Shown here in pieces: positions 1 to 7,926 of a stretch of DNA of 22,503 nt (position 1 is the first letter of the stretch; each line of letters opens with the position of its first letter). Both the position numbers and the translations under genes were made by a program. Where the stretch lies: assembly GCA_002433675.1 (NCBI GenBank), contig DJIP01000064.1, forward strand, positions 2,399-24,901. The letters run 5' to 3'. Origin of the DNA: Halomonas halophila. Its GTDB lineage: Bacteria; Pseudomonadota; Gammaproteobacteria; Pseudomonadales; Halomonadaceae. Under the pieces are notes generated by a model that was not told the origin of the DNA, did no database searches, and was given only the letters and a program-made list of their open reading frames with translations.

Positions 1-434
1 CGCGGCAGCAGGGTGCGCGACTTGATCTCGGCCAGCATCGCCGCCATCAGCAGATACTCGCCGGCAAGTTCGATTTCCATGGCCTTCATCAGTTCCACGT
101 ACTCGATGTACTGGTGGGTGATGGCGGCCACATTGATCGACAGGATATCCAGGTTCTGCCGGCGAATCAGATAGAGCAGCAGGTCGAGCGGCCCCTCGAA
201 GGTCTCGAGAAAGACCCTGAGCGCCTCCGGGGGAATATACAGATCCTCGGGCAGCTCGGTGATCGGCTCATCGAACAGGCGTCCCAGCACCTGGGCGTGG
301 GCTTCGACCTCGGCGCGAGGGGCCGCACCGGCCTGGGCCTGAGCATCGGAATAGCCCTCGGCGTCAGGCCGAGTCGCAGCACCTTCCTCGTCAGTCCCAC
401 CCTGGGATTGTTGTGTCGTCGGCGAGTCGCTCAC
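1..434 (-). CDS. scpA: Segregation and condensation protein A, N-terminal part (gene runs off the left edge)
   Basis: ScpA is the kleisin subunit that bridges the SMC dimer and ScpB in the chromosome-condensing complex. About 144 codons are visible on the minus strand and the C-terminus lies outside the window. After an acidic, Ala/Gln-rich leader of roughly 60 residues comes the family's N-terminal helical domain, with FEGPLDLLLYLIRRQNLDIL followed by helices containing ITHQYIEYVELMKAMEIELA and GEYLLMAAMLAEIKSRTLLP. No in-frame ATG exists between the upstream stop codon (552-554) and the conserved part. A GTG at 432-434 (MSDSPTT...) is the most plausible start, with only a weak AGG upstream. 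It lies 151 bases after radD on the same strand with no clear terminator between, so read-through from radD is possible. Identity is confident; the start is uncertain. Confidence 0.9.
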   Translation of the reverse strand, partial: MSDSPTTQQSQGGTDEEGAATRPDAEGYSDAQAQAGAAPRAEVEAHAQVLGRLFDEPITELPEDLYIPPEALRVFLETFEGPLDLLLYLIRRQNLDILSINVAAITHQYIEYVELMKAMEIELAGEYLLMAAMLAEIKSRTLLP

Positions 435-585
435 GCGTGGGGGACCTGGGTTGCCATGGTAGTGGTTGCGATGAACAAGAGAGGATGCGGCCGTTTGGGC
501 CGAGGCGCCACCAATCCCCCAGTCTATCAAGCTCCGCGCGATCTGGCTAAATCAGCGAGGCCCAGCCGGTGCTTCAAGCGGCGCT

Positions 586-2427
586 TCAGTCGGCGCTGTC
601 TGCGGTGCGGTAGCGGCCGCGATAGTCGAACAGCTTTTCGCGCACCTGCCAGTGACGCCCCACCTTGCGCCCGACCACGAAATCCGGGGCTTTGAGCCGT
701 TGCTGCTCGCGACATACCTGCTCGGGTGACGTTGGCGACCAGGGCACACCGGGTGCCCGGGCGTGATCCCGCAGAAACACCGCCTCGAAGGCCCGCCGCT
801 GGGCGGGCGTCTCCAACGCGAACCACTCAGCCAGGGTGGCACCATCCTCGTCATGGTAGGTGACCTTGAGCCGCGGCAGTCCGCGCCCGTTGACGGTGGG
901 CTCGAGCAGCATGCCGCTGACCCTGAGAACCCTGGCATCCTTGAGCTTCAAGGCCTCGCGCAGCTTGTCGTCGGCGTCCACCAGCAGCGTCTGGCACCCA
1001 TGGCAGCGCCGGGCGGCGATATCGTTCTCGGCGCCGCAGTCGCCACAGGTCTTGAAGCGAAAACGAAAGTCGCACTGGCGCGCCCCCGGCTCGGCGGCGG
1101 CCAGTGCTCTGCCTTCGGCGTCGACCAGGCCCTGGCAGCGACGGCCGAAGTGTTCGATCACCAGCTCACCGTCGCGCTTGCCCCAGAACAGATTGGCGTG
1201 GCCACACAGCGGACAGGGCACCTGTACCGGCTCGCTGTCGCTGTCCGGCCGCGGGCTGCCGACCTCCGGCGCATACAGGTCCCAGGGGTTGCCGGCATAG
1301 TCGAGGATCAGACAGTCGCGCTTGCCGGGCGAAAGCCTGAGCCCCCGCCCGACGATCTGCTGGTACAGGCCAACGGACTCGGTCGGCCTGAGGATCGCGA
1401 TCAGGTCCACGTGGGGCGCATCGAAGCCAGTGGTCAGCACCGAGACGTTGACCAGGTACTTGAGCCGTTTCGCCTTGAAGTCCTCGATCAGCCGGGTGCG
1501 CTCGTCACTGTCGGTATCGCCGGTGATCAGTGCCGATATCTGTGCCGGCAGATAACCGAGGATCTCCTCGGCGTGGGCCACGCTTGCCGCAAACAGCATG
1601 ACGCCCTGGCGCTCCCGGGCCCGCTCGATGACCTCGGCGATGATGCCCGGAGTGGCCCGGTGCCCGGCCACCACGCGATTGAGTTCTTCCTCGCGATAGA
1701 GCCCGCCGGTCCCCGGCGACAGTTGCGAGAAGTCGTAGCGGGCCACCGCCGCATCCACCTTGAGCGGGCTTGCCAGGTAGCCCTGGCGCACCATCAGCCT
1801 CAGCGGCTGCTCGAACACACAGTCGCCAAAGAAGCAGTCAGCGTCACCGCGCACCATGCCGTGGTGGTGGCGGTGATAGATAAATCCCTGGCCCAGCCGA
1901 TAGGGGGTCGCGGTCAATCCCAGCACCTTGAGCGAGGGGTTGCGCGTGCGCAGATGATCGATGACCCGCCGATAGGACGAGTCTGCTTCCAGCGATACCC
2001 GGTGGCACTCGTCGATCACCAGCAGCGTAAAGGGGCCATGGGCGTTCTGCTCATCACTCACCGCGTCCAGGTGGCGGACCACCGACTGCACCGAGCCGAA
2101 CACCACCTGGCGGGCGCTCTCCTTGCGCCCAAGTCCGGCGCTGAAGATGTCCGCCTCGAGGCCGTAGGCCAGGTACTTGGCATGGTTCTGCTCGACCAGC
2201 TCACGCACGTGGGCCAGCACCAGTACCCGCCCCCGGGCCAGACGGGCCAGCTCGGCGATGACCAGCGACTTGCCGCTGCCGGTGGGCAACACCACCACCG
2301 CTGGTTCGTCGGACTGGCGAAAGTGCCCGATGACGCGTTTCACCGCCTCGTGCTGATAGGGCCGCAGCTCTGGCCTGGCGGCGGCGGAAGGCGACGTTGG
2401 CGGGAGCCGGGACTCGGTCTGGGGCAT
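586..2427 (-). CDS. radD: RadD-type (YejH) superfamily 2 DNA repair helicase
   Basis: This is a DEAD/DEAH-like ATPase of the RadD/YejH family, which acts on recombination intermediates together with SSB and RecA in E. coli. The protein has 613 residues; E. coli RadD has 586. Motif I is PTGSGKS (GSGKS at residues 50-54), motif II is DECH (139-142), motif III is LTAT (171-174), and motif VI reads [10 protein letters not shown]. The C-terminal third carries two cysteine clusters (CPLCGHANL...CQG and CGDCGAEN...CHGC) that fit a zinc-binding region. The frame stays open upstream to 2658, but that part is low-complexity. The ATG at 2425-2427 (MPQTESR) has a GAGGAAAGG Shine-Dalgarno sequence at a normal distance and leaves a usual N-terminus, LRPYQHEAV. 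It is transcribed away from the RND operon. Confidence 0.88.
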   Translation of the reverse strand: MPQTESRLPPTSPSAAARPELRPYQHEAVKRVIGHFRQSDEPAVVVLPTGSGKSLVIAELARLARGRVLVLAHVRELVEQNHAKYLAYGLEADIFSAGLGRKESARQVVFGSVQSVVRHLDAVSDEQNAHGPFTLLVIDECHRVSLEADSSYRRVIDHLRTRNPSLKVLGLTATPYRLGQGFIYHRHHHGMVRGDADCFFGDCVFEQPLRLMVRQGYLASPLKVDAAVARYDFSQLSPGTGGLYREEELNRVVAGHRATPGIIAEVIERARERQGVMLFAASVAHAEEILGYLPAQISALITGDTDSDERTRLIEDFKAKRLKYLVNVSVLTTGFDAPHVDLIAILRPTESVGLYQQIVGRGLRLSPGKRDCLILDYAGNPWDLYAPEVGSPRPDSDSEPVQVPCPLCGHANLFWGKRDGELVIEHFGRRCQGLVDAEGRALAAAEPGARQCDFRFRFKTCGDCGAENDIAARRCHGCQTLLVDADDKLREALKLKDARVLRVSGMLLEPTVNGRGLPRLKVTYHDEDGATLAEWFALETPAQRRAFEAVFLRDHARAPGVPWSPTSPEQVCREQQRLKAPDFVVGRKVGRHWQVREKLFDYRGRYRTADSAD

Positions 2428-2656
2428 GACGACGCCTTTCCTCTGCAGGGTTCGGCAAATATTGATCCACGACACATCAGCGTGCACACGGCGCCAGTAG
2501 CATAGGCGACTGCGCGTCGAACCGACGCACTCTACGCCAAGCGCTCGATGCTCCACAACAGGGCCGGACCCACCCCTACCCTCCGGGCAGCCCTGGGGCA
2601 CCGGCCTCGGCGAGTCACGCCGCACCTCAGGCGGCTCCGTCTTCAAGGACTCAGCC
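2428..2656. promoter_or_regulatory. Divergent intergenic region between radD and the RND operon
   Basis: These 229 bases separate two divergent genes and must contain both sets of expression signals. No strong -35/-10 pair stands out on either strand. A small inverted repeat, GCGTCG-aac-CGACGC (2514-2519/2523-2528), is the only obvious dyad and could be an operator, but it is short. AAGGA at 2645-2649 is the ribosome-binding site of the adaptor gene. No transcriptional regulator gene is adjacent, so control of the pump cannot be read from the context. Confidence 0.35.
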
Positions 2657-3778
2657 ATGTCGCTTCGCCAACTCTGTCAGATGGCCTCCCTGCTCGTCTT
2701 TGCCGGTCTGCCCCTGCTGCAGGGCTGCTCCGAGGGAGATCCCCCCCTGGCCAAGCAGGTCACCCGCCCGGTCAAGCTGCTTACCCTGGACGAGACGGGC
2801 AATCGCTCGCTGACCCGGTACCCCGGTGTGGTCGAGGCCTCCGAGCGCAGCGATCTGGCCTTCCGCATCGGCGGTGAACTCAAGGAGTTGAATGTCCAGG
2901 CCGGCCAGGCGGTCACCAGCGGCGAGCGCATCGCCCTGCTCGACGATCGCGACGCGCGCAATGCCTTGTCCAACGCCCAGTCGAGCTACGACCTGGCGCT
3001 GGCAACCTACCGCCGCATGCAGATATCGCTGGAAAAAGGCGCCATCAGCCGCGCCGCCTTCGATGAAGCCCGGGCGGCCTTCCTGTCGGCCCAGGCCCAG
3101 TTCGACCTGGCCAAGGACCAGCTTGGCTACACCGAGCTCAAGGCGCCCTTCGACGGCGTCATCGCCAGCGTGCCGGTGGACAATTTCCAGGTGGTGGCCC
3201 CCCAGCAGACCATCGCGGCGCTGCAGCAGCCCGGCAATATCGACGTGACCTTCGATTTGCCCGAACAGCAGATCCGCCAGCTCGACCTCAAGCGGGTGCA
3301 AGCCGCGCTCGAGCAGGCCGACAGCGTCGCCTGGGTGCGCTTCGGCGACGATGAGCGCCGCTTCCCTGCACGCTACAAGGAGCACGACACCCGCGCCTCC
3401 AGCGGCACCCTGAGCTACACCGTCACCCTGACGCTGCCGACACCGGACGACGTCTACGTGCTGGCCGGCATGAGCGCCGTGGTGTCGATGGACCTCAACG
3501 CCCTGACCGGGGAAAGCGACGGCCTGTGGCGGGTGCCGCTGGGCACCGTGGTCACCCTGGAGGACGACCCCGAGGCCACGGTGGTGTGGCGCTATATCGC
3601 CGACGACGAAGCCTCGGGCAAGGTAGAGGCGGTACCGGTACAGGTCCGCACCGCCAGCGACGACGGAGTCTTCATCGCCGGTGACCTGGCGGCCGGTGAT
3701 CGGCTGGTCAGCGCCGGCGCCCATCTGATGCGCGAAGGCCTCAGCGTCACCGCCTGGACCCAGGAAGAGGGGCTCTAG
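2657..3778 (+). CDS. RND efflux periplasmic adaptor (membrane fusion) lipoprotein
   Basis: This adaptor subunit links an inner-membrane RND pump to an outer-membrane channel. The protein has 373 residues. Its N-terminus is a lipoprotein signal peptide ending in the lipobox LLQGC, with Cys24 as the likely lipidated residue. The usual order follows: a first lipoyl half ([20 protein letters not shown]), a helical hairpin rich in Ala, Gln and Leu (about residues 95-155), a second lipoyl half ([16 protein letters not shown]), then beta-barrel and membrane-proximal domains ending near [12 protein letters not shown]. The start ATG has AAGGA seven bases upstream. The pump gene follows after three bases, so the two form an operon. 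No outer-membrane factor gene is present; a TolC-like protein encoded elsewhere is presumably used. The substrate cannot be inferred. Confidence 0.9.
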   Translation: MSLRQLCQMASLLVFAGLPLLQGCSEGDPPLAKQVTRPVKLLTLDETGNRSLTRYPGVVEASERSDLAFRIGGELKELNVQAGQAVTSGERIALLDDRDARNALSNAQSSYDLALATYRRMQISLEKGAISRAAFDEARAAFLSAQAQFDLAKDQLGYTELKAPFDGVIASVPVDNFQVVAPQQTIAALQQPGNIDVTFDLPEQQIRQLDLKRVQAALEQADSVAWVRFGDDERRFPARYKEHDTRASSGTLSYTVTLTLPTPDDVYVLAGMSAVVSMDLNALTGESDGLWRVPLGTVVTLEDDPEATVVWRYIADDEASGKVEAVPVQVRTASDDGVFIAGDLAAGDRLVSAGAHLMREGLSVTAWTQEEGL

Positions 3779-3781
3779 GTC

Positions 3782-6700
3782 ATGGTCGGCTACTTTCTGC
3801 GCAACAAGACCATCAGCTGGATGGTCACACTGCTGCTGTCGGTGGGCGGTATCGTCTCCTTTCTCGGCCTGGGGCAGCTGGAGTTTCCCGACTTCACCAT
3901 CCGCATGGCGCTGGTCAGCACCGCCTACCCCGGTGCCAACCCGCAGCAGGTCGAGGAAGAGGTGACGCTGCGCCTAGAAAAGGCGATCCAGGAGATTCCC
4001 AACCTCAAGCGGGTCAGCTCGGTGAACAGCGCCGGGCTTTCCCAGATCACGGTGGAGCTCGACACCGACGTCCAGGGCACCGCCCTGCCCCAGTACTGGG
4101 ATCTGCTTCGGCGCAAGATCGGCGACGCCCAGGCGGGCCTGCCCCCTGGCACCTCGGAGTCGCTGGTGGTCGACGACTTCAGCGACGTCTACGGTCTGCT
4201 GTTCAACCTGTCCGGCGACGACTACAGCCTCTACGACCTGAAGAACCAGGCCGACTTCCTGCAGCGAGAACTACGTCTGATCGACGGCGTCAAGAAGGTG
4301 GTGATCGCCGGCGATCGCCCGGAACAGGTGACCATCTCGCTCAACCGCGAGCGCATGCAGGCCCTGAACATTCCCCCGGACGCGCTGATCGGCCTGCTCA
4401 ACGCCCAGAACGCGGTGGCCGATGCCGGCAGCGTGCGTCGACACGGCAAGATCATCTCGCTGCAGCCCAGCGGGGAATTCGAAAGCGTCCAGGCGCTGGA
4501 AGACCTGATCGTCGGTCGACCCGGCGCCAACCCGGTGCACCTGGGCGACATCGCCACGGTGACCCGCGCGCTCACCGATCGTCCTGGCCAGCTCTACCAT
4601 GCCGACGGCAAGCCGGCGATCTCGCTTGGCCTGTCCTTCGTGTCCGGGGTCAACGTGGTCAAGGTCGGCGAGGCGGTGGACGCCCGCCTGGCCGAGCTGG
4701 AATCTCGCCTACCGCTGGGCATGGAACTGACGCCGGTCTACCACCAGCCCGAGGTGGTCAAGGAGGCGGTGTCCGGTTTCGTCATCAACCTGATGGAGTC
4801 GGTGGGCATCGTCATCGTGGTGCTGCTGGTGTTCATGGGCCTGCGCTCTGGCCTCTTGATGGGGCTGATCCTGTCGATCACCATCCTCGGCACCCTGATG
4901 CTGATGGCCGCCCACGGCCTGCAGCTGCAGAAGGTCTCGCTGGGGGCCCTGATCATTGCCCTGGGCATGCTGGTGGACAACGCCATCGTGGTCACCGAAG
5001 GCATGCTGATCGGCCTTGGCAAGGGCAAGAGCAAGCTCGAGGCGGCCAAGGAGGTGGCCGGCCAGAACTGGCTGCCGCTGCTCGGCGCCACCGCCATCGC
5101 CATCACCGCCTTCGCCCCCATCGGCCTGTCGCCGGATGCCACCGGTGAACTGGTGGGCTCGTTGTTCTGGGTGCTGTTCTATTCACTGCTGCTGAGCTGG
5201 ATCACCGCCCTGACCCTGACCCCCTTCTTCTTCGACATCTTCTTCAAGGATCGTGAGATCGACGACGGCAGCCCCGAGGATCCCTACAAGGGAGTGATTT
5301 TCCGGCTGTTCGGCTGGCTGGTCGACAAGGGCATTCGCTTTCGCTGGCTGACCATCGCCGTCTGTGTGGGCCTGCTGGTCGGCGCCTTCGCGCTGTCCTC
5401 CAACATCAAGAATGCCTTCTTCCCGGACTCCACCACCCCGCTGTTCTTTGTCGATGTATGGATGCCCGAGGGCACCGACATTCTCGAGAGCGAACGGGTC
5501 GCCTCGCGCCTGGAGGCCCAGGTGGCGAAGATGGAGCAGGTCGCCCACGTGACCAGCGTGATCGGCGGTGGCGCCCAGCGCTTCACCCTGACCTACTCGC
5601 CCGAGGATCGCTATCCAAGCTATAGCCAGCTGATCGTGGAGACCGAGGATCTCGACAGCCGGGCCAGGCGCATGGCCGAGATCATCACCCTGCTGCGCGA
5701 TGAGTATCCCGAGGTCCAGTACAAGGTCCAGGCACTGCAGGTCGGCCCTGCGGCCAAGGCTAGCCTGGAGGCGCGCCTCTACGGCCCGGACCCGGATACC
5801 CTGCGCAACCTCGCCACCGAGGTCAGCGAGGTGTTCCGGGCCGAGCCCTTCGTCGACAGCATCCGCCTGTCCTGGGGCAATCGGGTCGAGGAACTGACGC
5901 CCGAGTTTCTCGAGCAGCAGGCGCGTCGCGTCGGCGTGACCCGCCAGGCGCTGCACCAGGCGCTGCTGATCCACAACGACGGCCAGATGGCCGGGGTCTA
6001 CCGCGAGGGCTCCGACCTGATCCCCATCGTGCTGCGCGATGAACAGGAACAGCGCTACGGCCTCAACGACATCGCCAGCCTCAACGTCTGGAGCGACGAG
6101 CAGCAGACCTACATCAGCGCCGGCAGTGTGCTGGGGCCACTGGAGACTCAGCTGCATGACCCGCTGATCAAGCGGCGCGATCGCCAGCGCATGCTCGCGG
6201 TCTACGCCGAGCCGCTGCCGCTGTCCGGCGAGACGGCGGCCAATATCCTGGCGCGGCTCAAGCCGAAGATCGAGGCCATCGACCTCCCTGAGGGCTACCA
6301 TCTGGGCTGGGGCGGTGAGGATGAGACCTCGCGTGACGCCAAGGAGGCGCTGTTCAAGTTGCTGCCACTGGGCATCCTTGGCATGTTCATCCTGACCATG
6401 CTGCTGTTCGGTAATCTGCGCCAGTCGCTGGCGATCTGGGCCATCGTGCCCTTGACCGTGATCGGTATCGTCGGCGGTCTTCTGACCTTCAACGCTCCCT
6501 TTACCTTCATGGCGCTGCTCGGGACCCTGAGCCTGGTCGGCATGGTGCTCAAGAACGCCATCGTGCTGGTCGAGGAGATCAAGATCCAGATGCCGCTGTA
6601 CGAGGCGCCCTTCGATGCGGTGATGGCCGCCGCCATCAGCCGGGTGCGGCCGGTGTCGATGGCGGCGATCACCACCATGCTGGGCATGATTCCGCTGTTC

Positions 6701-6850
6701 GGCGACGCCTTCTTCGCCTCCATGGCGGTGGTCATCGTGTTCGGCCTGGGTGCGGCCACCCTGCTGACCCTGGTCATCCTGCCGGTGATCTACGCCACCC
6801 TGTTCCGTATCCACCCTCCAGCCAAAGCCAAGGGAGCTGTGGCCACCTGA
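3782..6850 (+). CDS. RND-family efflux pump inner-membrane permease
   Basis: This is a proton-driven exporter of the AcrB/HAE1-like RND superfamily, 1022 residues, with the expected 12 membrane segments and two large periplasmic loops. TM1 starts at KTISWMVTLLLSVGGIVSF and is followed by the typical porter start (LEFPDF..R.ALVSTAYPGA). TM4 carries LGMLVDNAIVVTEG, with Asp399 but Asn400 where AcrB and MexB have a second Asp. TM10 carries GMVLKNAIVLVEE, with Lys924 matching the AcrB relay lysine. The gene starts three bases after the adaptor stop codon and ends just before a strong terminator hairpin. Subfamily and substrate are not clear; the TM4 LVDN form also occurs in pumps outside the classical multidrug AcrB group. 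The family call is secure. Confidence 0.92.
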   Translation: MVGYFLRNKTISWMVTLLLSVGGIVSFLGLGQLEFPDFTIRMALVSTAYPGANPQQVEEEVTLRLEKAIQEIPNLKRVSSVNSAGLSQITVELDTDVQGTALPQYWDLLRRKIGDAQAGLPPGTSESLVVDDFSDVYGLLFNLSGDDYSLYDLKNQADFLQRELRLIDGVKKVVIAGDRPEQVTISLNRERMQALNIPPDALIGLLNAQNAVADAGSVRRHGKIISLQPSGEFESVQALEDLIVGRPGANPVHLGDIATVTRALTDRPGQLYHADGKPAISLGLSFVSGVNVVKVGEAVDARLAELESRLPLGMELTPVYHQPEVVKEAVSGFVINLMESVGIVIVVLLVFMGLRSGLLMGLILSITILGTLMLMAAHGLQLQKVSLGALIIALGMLVDNAIVVTEGMLIGLGKGKSKLEAAKEVAGQNWLPLLGATAIAITAFAPIGLSPDATGELVGSLFWVLFYSLLLSWITALTLTPFFFDIFFKDREIDDGSPEDPYKGVIFRLFGWLVDKGIRFRWLTIAVCVGLLVGAFALSSNIKNAFFPDSTTPLFFVDVWMPEGTDILESERVASRLEAQVAKMEQVAHVTSVIGGGAQRFTLTYSPEDRYPSYSQLIVETEDLDSRARRMAEIITLLRDEYPEVQYKVQALQVGPAAKASLEARLYGPDPDTLRNLATEVSEVFRAEPFVDSIRLSWGNRVEELTPEFLEQQARRVGVTRQALHQALLIHNDGQMAGVYREGSDLIPIVLRDEQEQRYGLNDIASLNVWSDEQQTYISAGSVLGPLETQLHDPLIKRRDRQRMLAVYAEPLPLSGETAANILARLKPKIEAIDLPEGYHLGWGGEDETSRDAKEALFKLLPLGILGMFILTMLLFGNLRQSLAIWAIVPLTVIGIVGGLLTFNAPFTFMALLGTLSLVGMVLKNAIVLVEEIKIQMPLYEAPFDAVMAAAISRVRPVSMAAITTMLGMIPLFGDAFFASMAVVIVFGLGAATLLTLVILPVIYATLFRIHPPAKAKGAVAT

Positions 6851-6883
6851 ACCACGGTGACCCAGGCTCAACTGCCAACTACA

Positions 6884-6920
6884 ACAAGGCCCTCGCGGGC
6901 GATACCCGCGAGGGCCTTGT
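6884..6920. terminator. Bidirectional hairpin terminator between the RND operon and the crotonase gene
   Basis: A perfect 16-bp stem, ACAAGGCCCTCGCGGG (6884-6899), pairs with CCCGCGAGGGCCTTGT (6905-6920) around the loop CGATA. It sits between two convergent genes (pump stop at 6850, crotonase stop at 6950) and can serve both. The T-tract is short on either side, so termination may depend mainly on stem strength. Confidence 0.8.
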
Positions 6921-6949
6921 CGTTGGCGTGCGGCAAACGCCGCCGGCAC

Positions 6950-7753
6950 TCAATCGAAGCGCGGCGAACGTCCGTCCAGGCGTGCCCGGGTCGCTTCTCG
7001 CTGCTCGCGTCCGGCCAGCAGGTTGCGCTGCAGTTCGGCCTCCATGGCCAGCCGCCCGCGCTCATCCTGGCGCGGTGCCTCACGCCACAGCCGACGCGCC
7101 GCGGCCACCGCCTTGGGCGAGCGCCGGGCCATGGACACGGCGAGCTCCAGCGCCGCCTCGCACGGGTCCTCGTCCAGCCGTGAGGCCAGCCCCAGCACCA
7201 TGGCCTCGTCGCCGGCCAGGTGACGACCGGTCAGCATCAGATCCTGGATCACGTCCTGGCGCAGCGCAGCGGCGGTGACGCTGAGCGCCATATCCGACAT
7301 CAGCCCCCACTCGATCTCCGGCAGCGCCAGTGTCGCCTCCGGGTGAACGATACGAATATCGGCGCCCAGCGCCATCTGCAGGCCGGCACCAAAGACGTGA
7401 CCATGCAGCGCAGCCACCACCGGCGCTCCCAGGTCGCGCCAGCCAAGGGCCAGGCGCTGGGCCGGATTGACCCCACTGGCGTCCGGCGTCAGCAGCCAGG
7501 CAACGCGCTCGGGGCTTGCCACCACCGAGGCCACGTCCAGTCCCGAGCAGAAGCTCTCGCCCTCACCGGTCAACACCACCGCGCGCAGCCCCACTCGCTC
7601 GCCCAGCCAGCGCTGGACCTCGAGCAGGGCGTCGATCATCGGCGGATCCATGGCGTTGTGACGATCGGGCCGCTCGAGGTGCACCCGGGCCACATGGTCG
7701 ACCAGGGAGACGCTCAAGCGGTCATGAAAACTGCGCTGGGTGGATGAGGACAT
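6950..7753 (-). CDS. Crotonase-family enoyl-CoA hydratase/isomerase
   Basis: A 267-residue single-domain crotonase acting on an acyl-CoA thioester, probably in fatty-acid or related acyl-CoA breakdown. The oxyanion-hole region reads SFCSGLDVASV, and the second core segment is HGHVFGAGLQMALGADIRI followed by LPEIEWGLMSDMA. The position of the first catalytic Glu of true enoyl-CoA hydratases is Gln126 here. Glu146 matches the second catalytic Glu. Asp154 lies eight residues later, the spacing of the Glu/Asp pair in delta3,5-delta2,4-dienoyl-CoA isomerases. An isomerase-like reaction is therefore more likely than plain hydration, but this is inference. GGAG lies a few bases before the ATG. The gene converges on the RND operon and follows purL on the same strand, but the purL hairpin separates it from purL, so it is probably a separate unit. 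Confidence 0.85.
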   Translation of the reverse strand: MSSSTQRSFHDRLSVSLVDHVARVHLERPDRHNAMDPPMIDALLEVQRWLGERVGLRAVVLTGEGESFCSGLDVASVVASPERVAWLLTPDASGVNPAQRLALGWRDLGAPVVAALHGHVFGAGLQMALGADIRIVHPEATLALPEIEWGLMSDMALSVTAAALRQDVIQDLMLTGRHLAGDEAMVLGLASRLDEDPCEAALELAVSMARRSPKAVAAARRLWREAPRQDERGRLAMEAELQRNLLAGREQREATRARLDGRSPRFD

Positions 7754-7872
7754 GGAAGCTCCGTCGATAAAGTGGCCGATATGGGGGTCGGTAAAGGGGT
7801 CGAAACTGCGAAAGCGGGAACTTCAACTTGGCACCTGACGCCGCCCGATACAATACCTGGCTTTACCCCAGA

Positions 7873-7906
7873 CACGACAACGCCGCCCGCAGGCGGCGTT
7901 GTCGTG
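7873..7906 (-). terminator. Terminator hairpin downstream of purL
   Basis: A perfect 15-bp stem, CACGACAACGCCGCC (7873-7887), pairs with GGCGGCGTTGTCGTG (7892-7906) around the loop CGCA. It begins 20 bases beyond the purL stop codon and lies upstream of the crotonase start. A T-rich tract is weak, as is common in this GC-rich genome. Confidence 0.8.
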
Positions 7907-7926
7907 GGCCTGGTGGGGCTGGAGGA

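Noticed and set aside
435..585. Promoter for scpA with TAGACT as -10 box near 520
   Set aside because: No acceptable -35 hexamer at the right distance; read-through from radD explains expression equally well.
763..2505. Long open frame of 580 codons opposite radD
   Set aside because: It is the antisense shadow of radD in GC-rich DNA. Its translation is His/Gln/Leu/Gly-rich without any domain, while the minus-strand frame has all helicase motifs.
5183..6949. Long open frame of 588 codons opposite the RND pump
   Set aside because: Antisense shadow with low-complexity His/Gln/Gly composition; the plus-strand frame is a complete RND permease.
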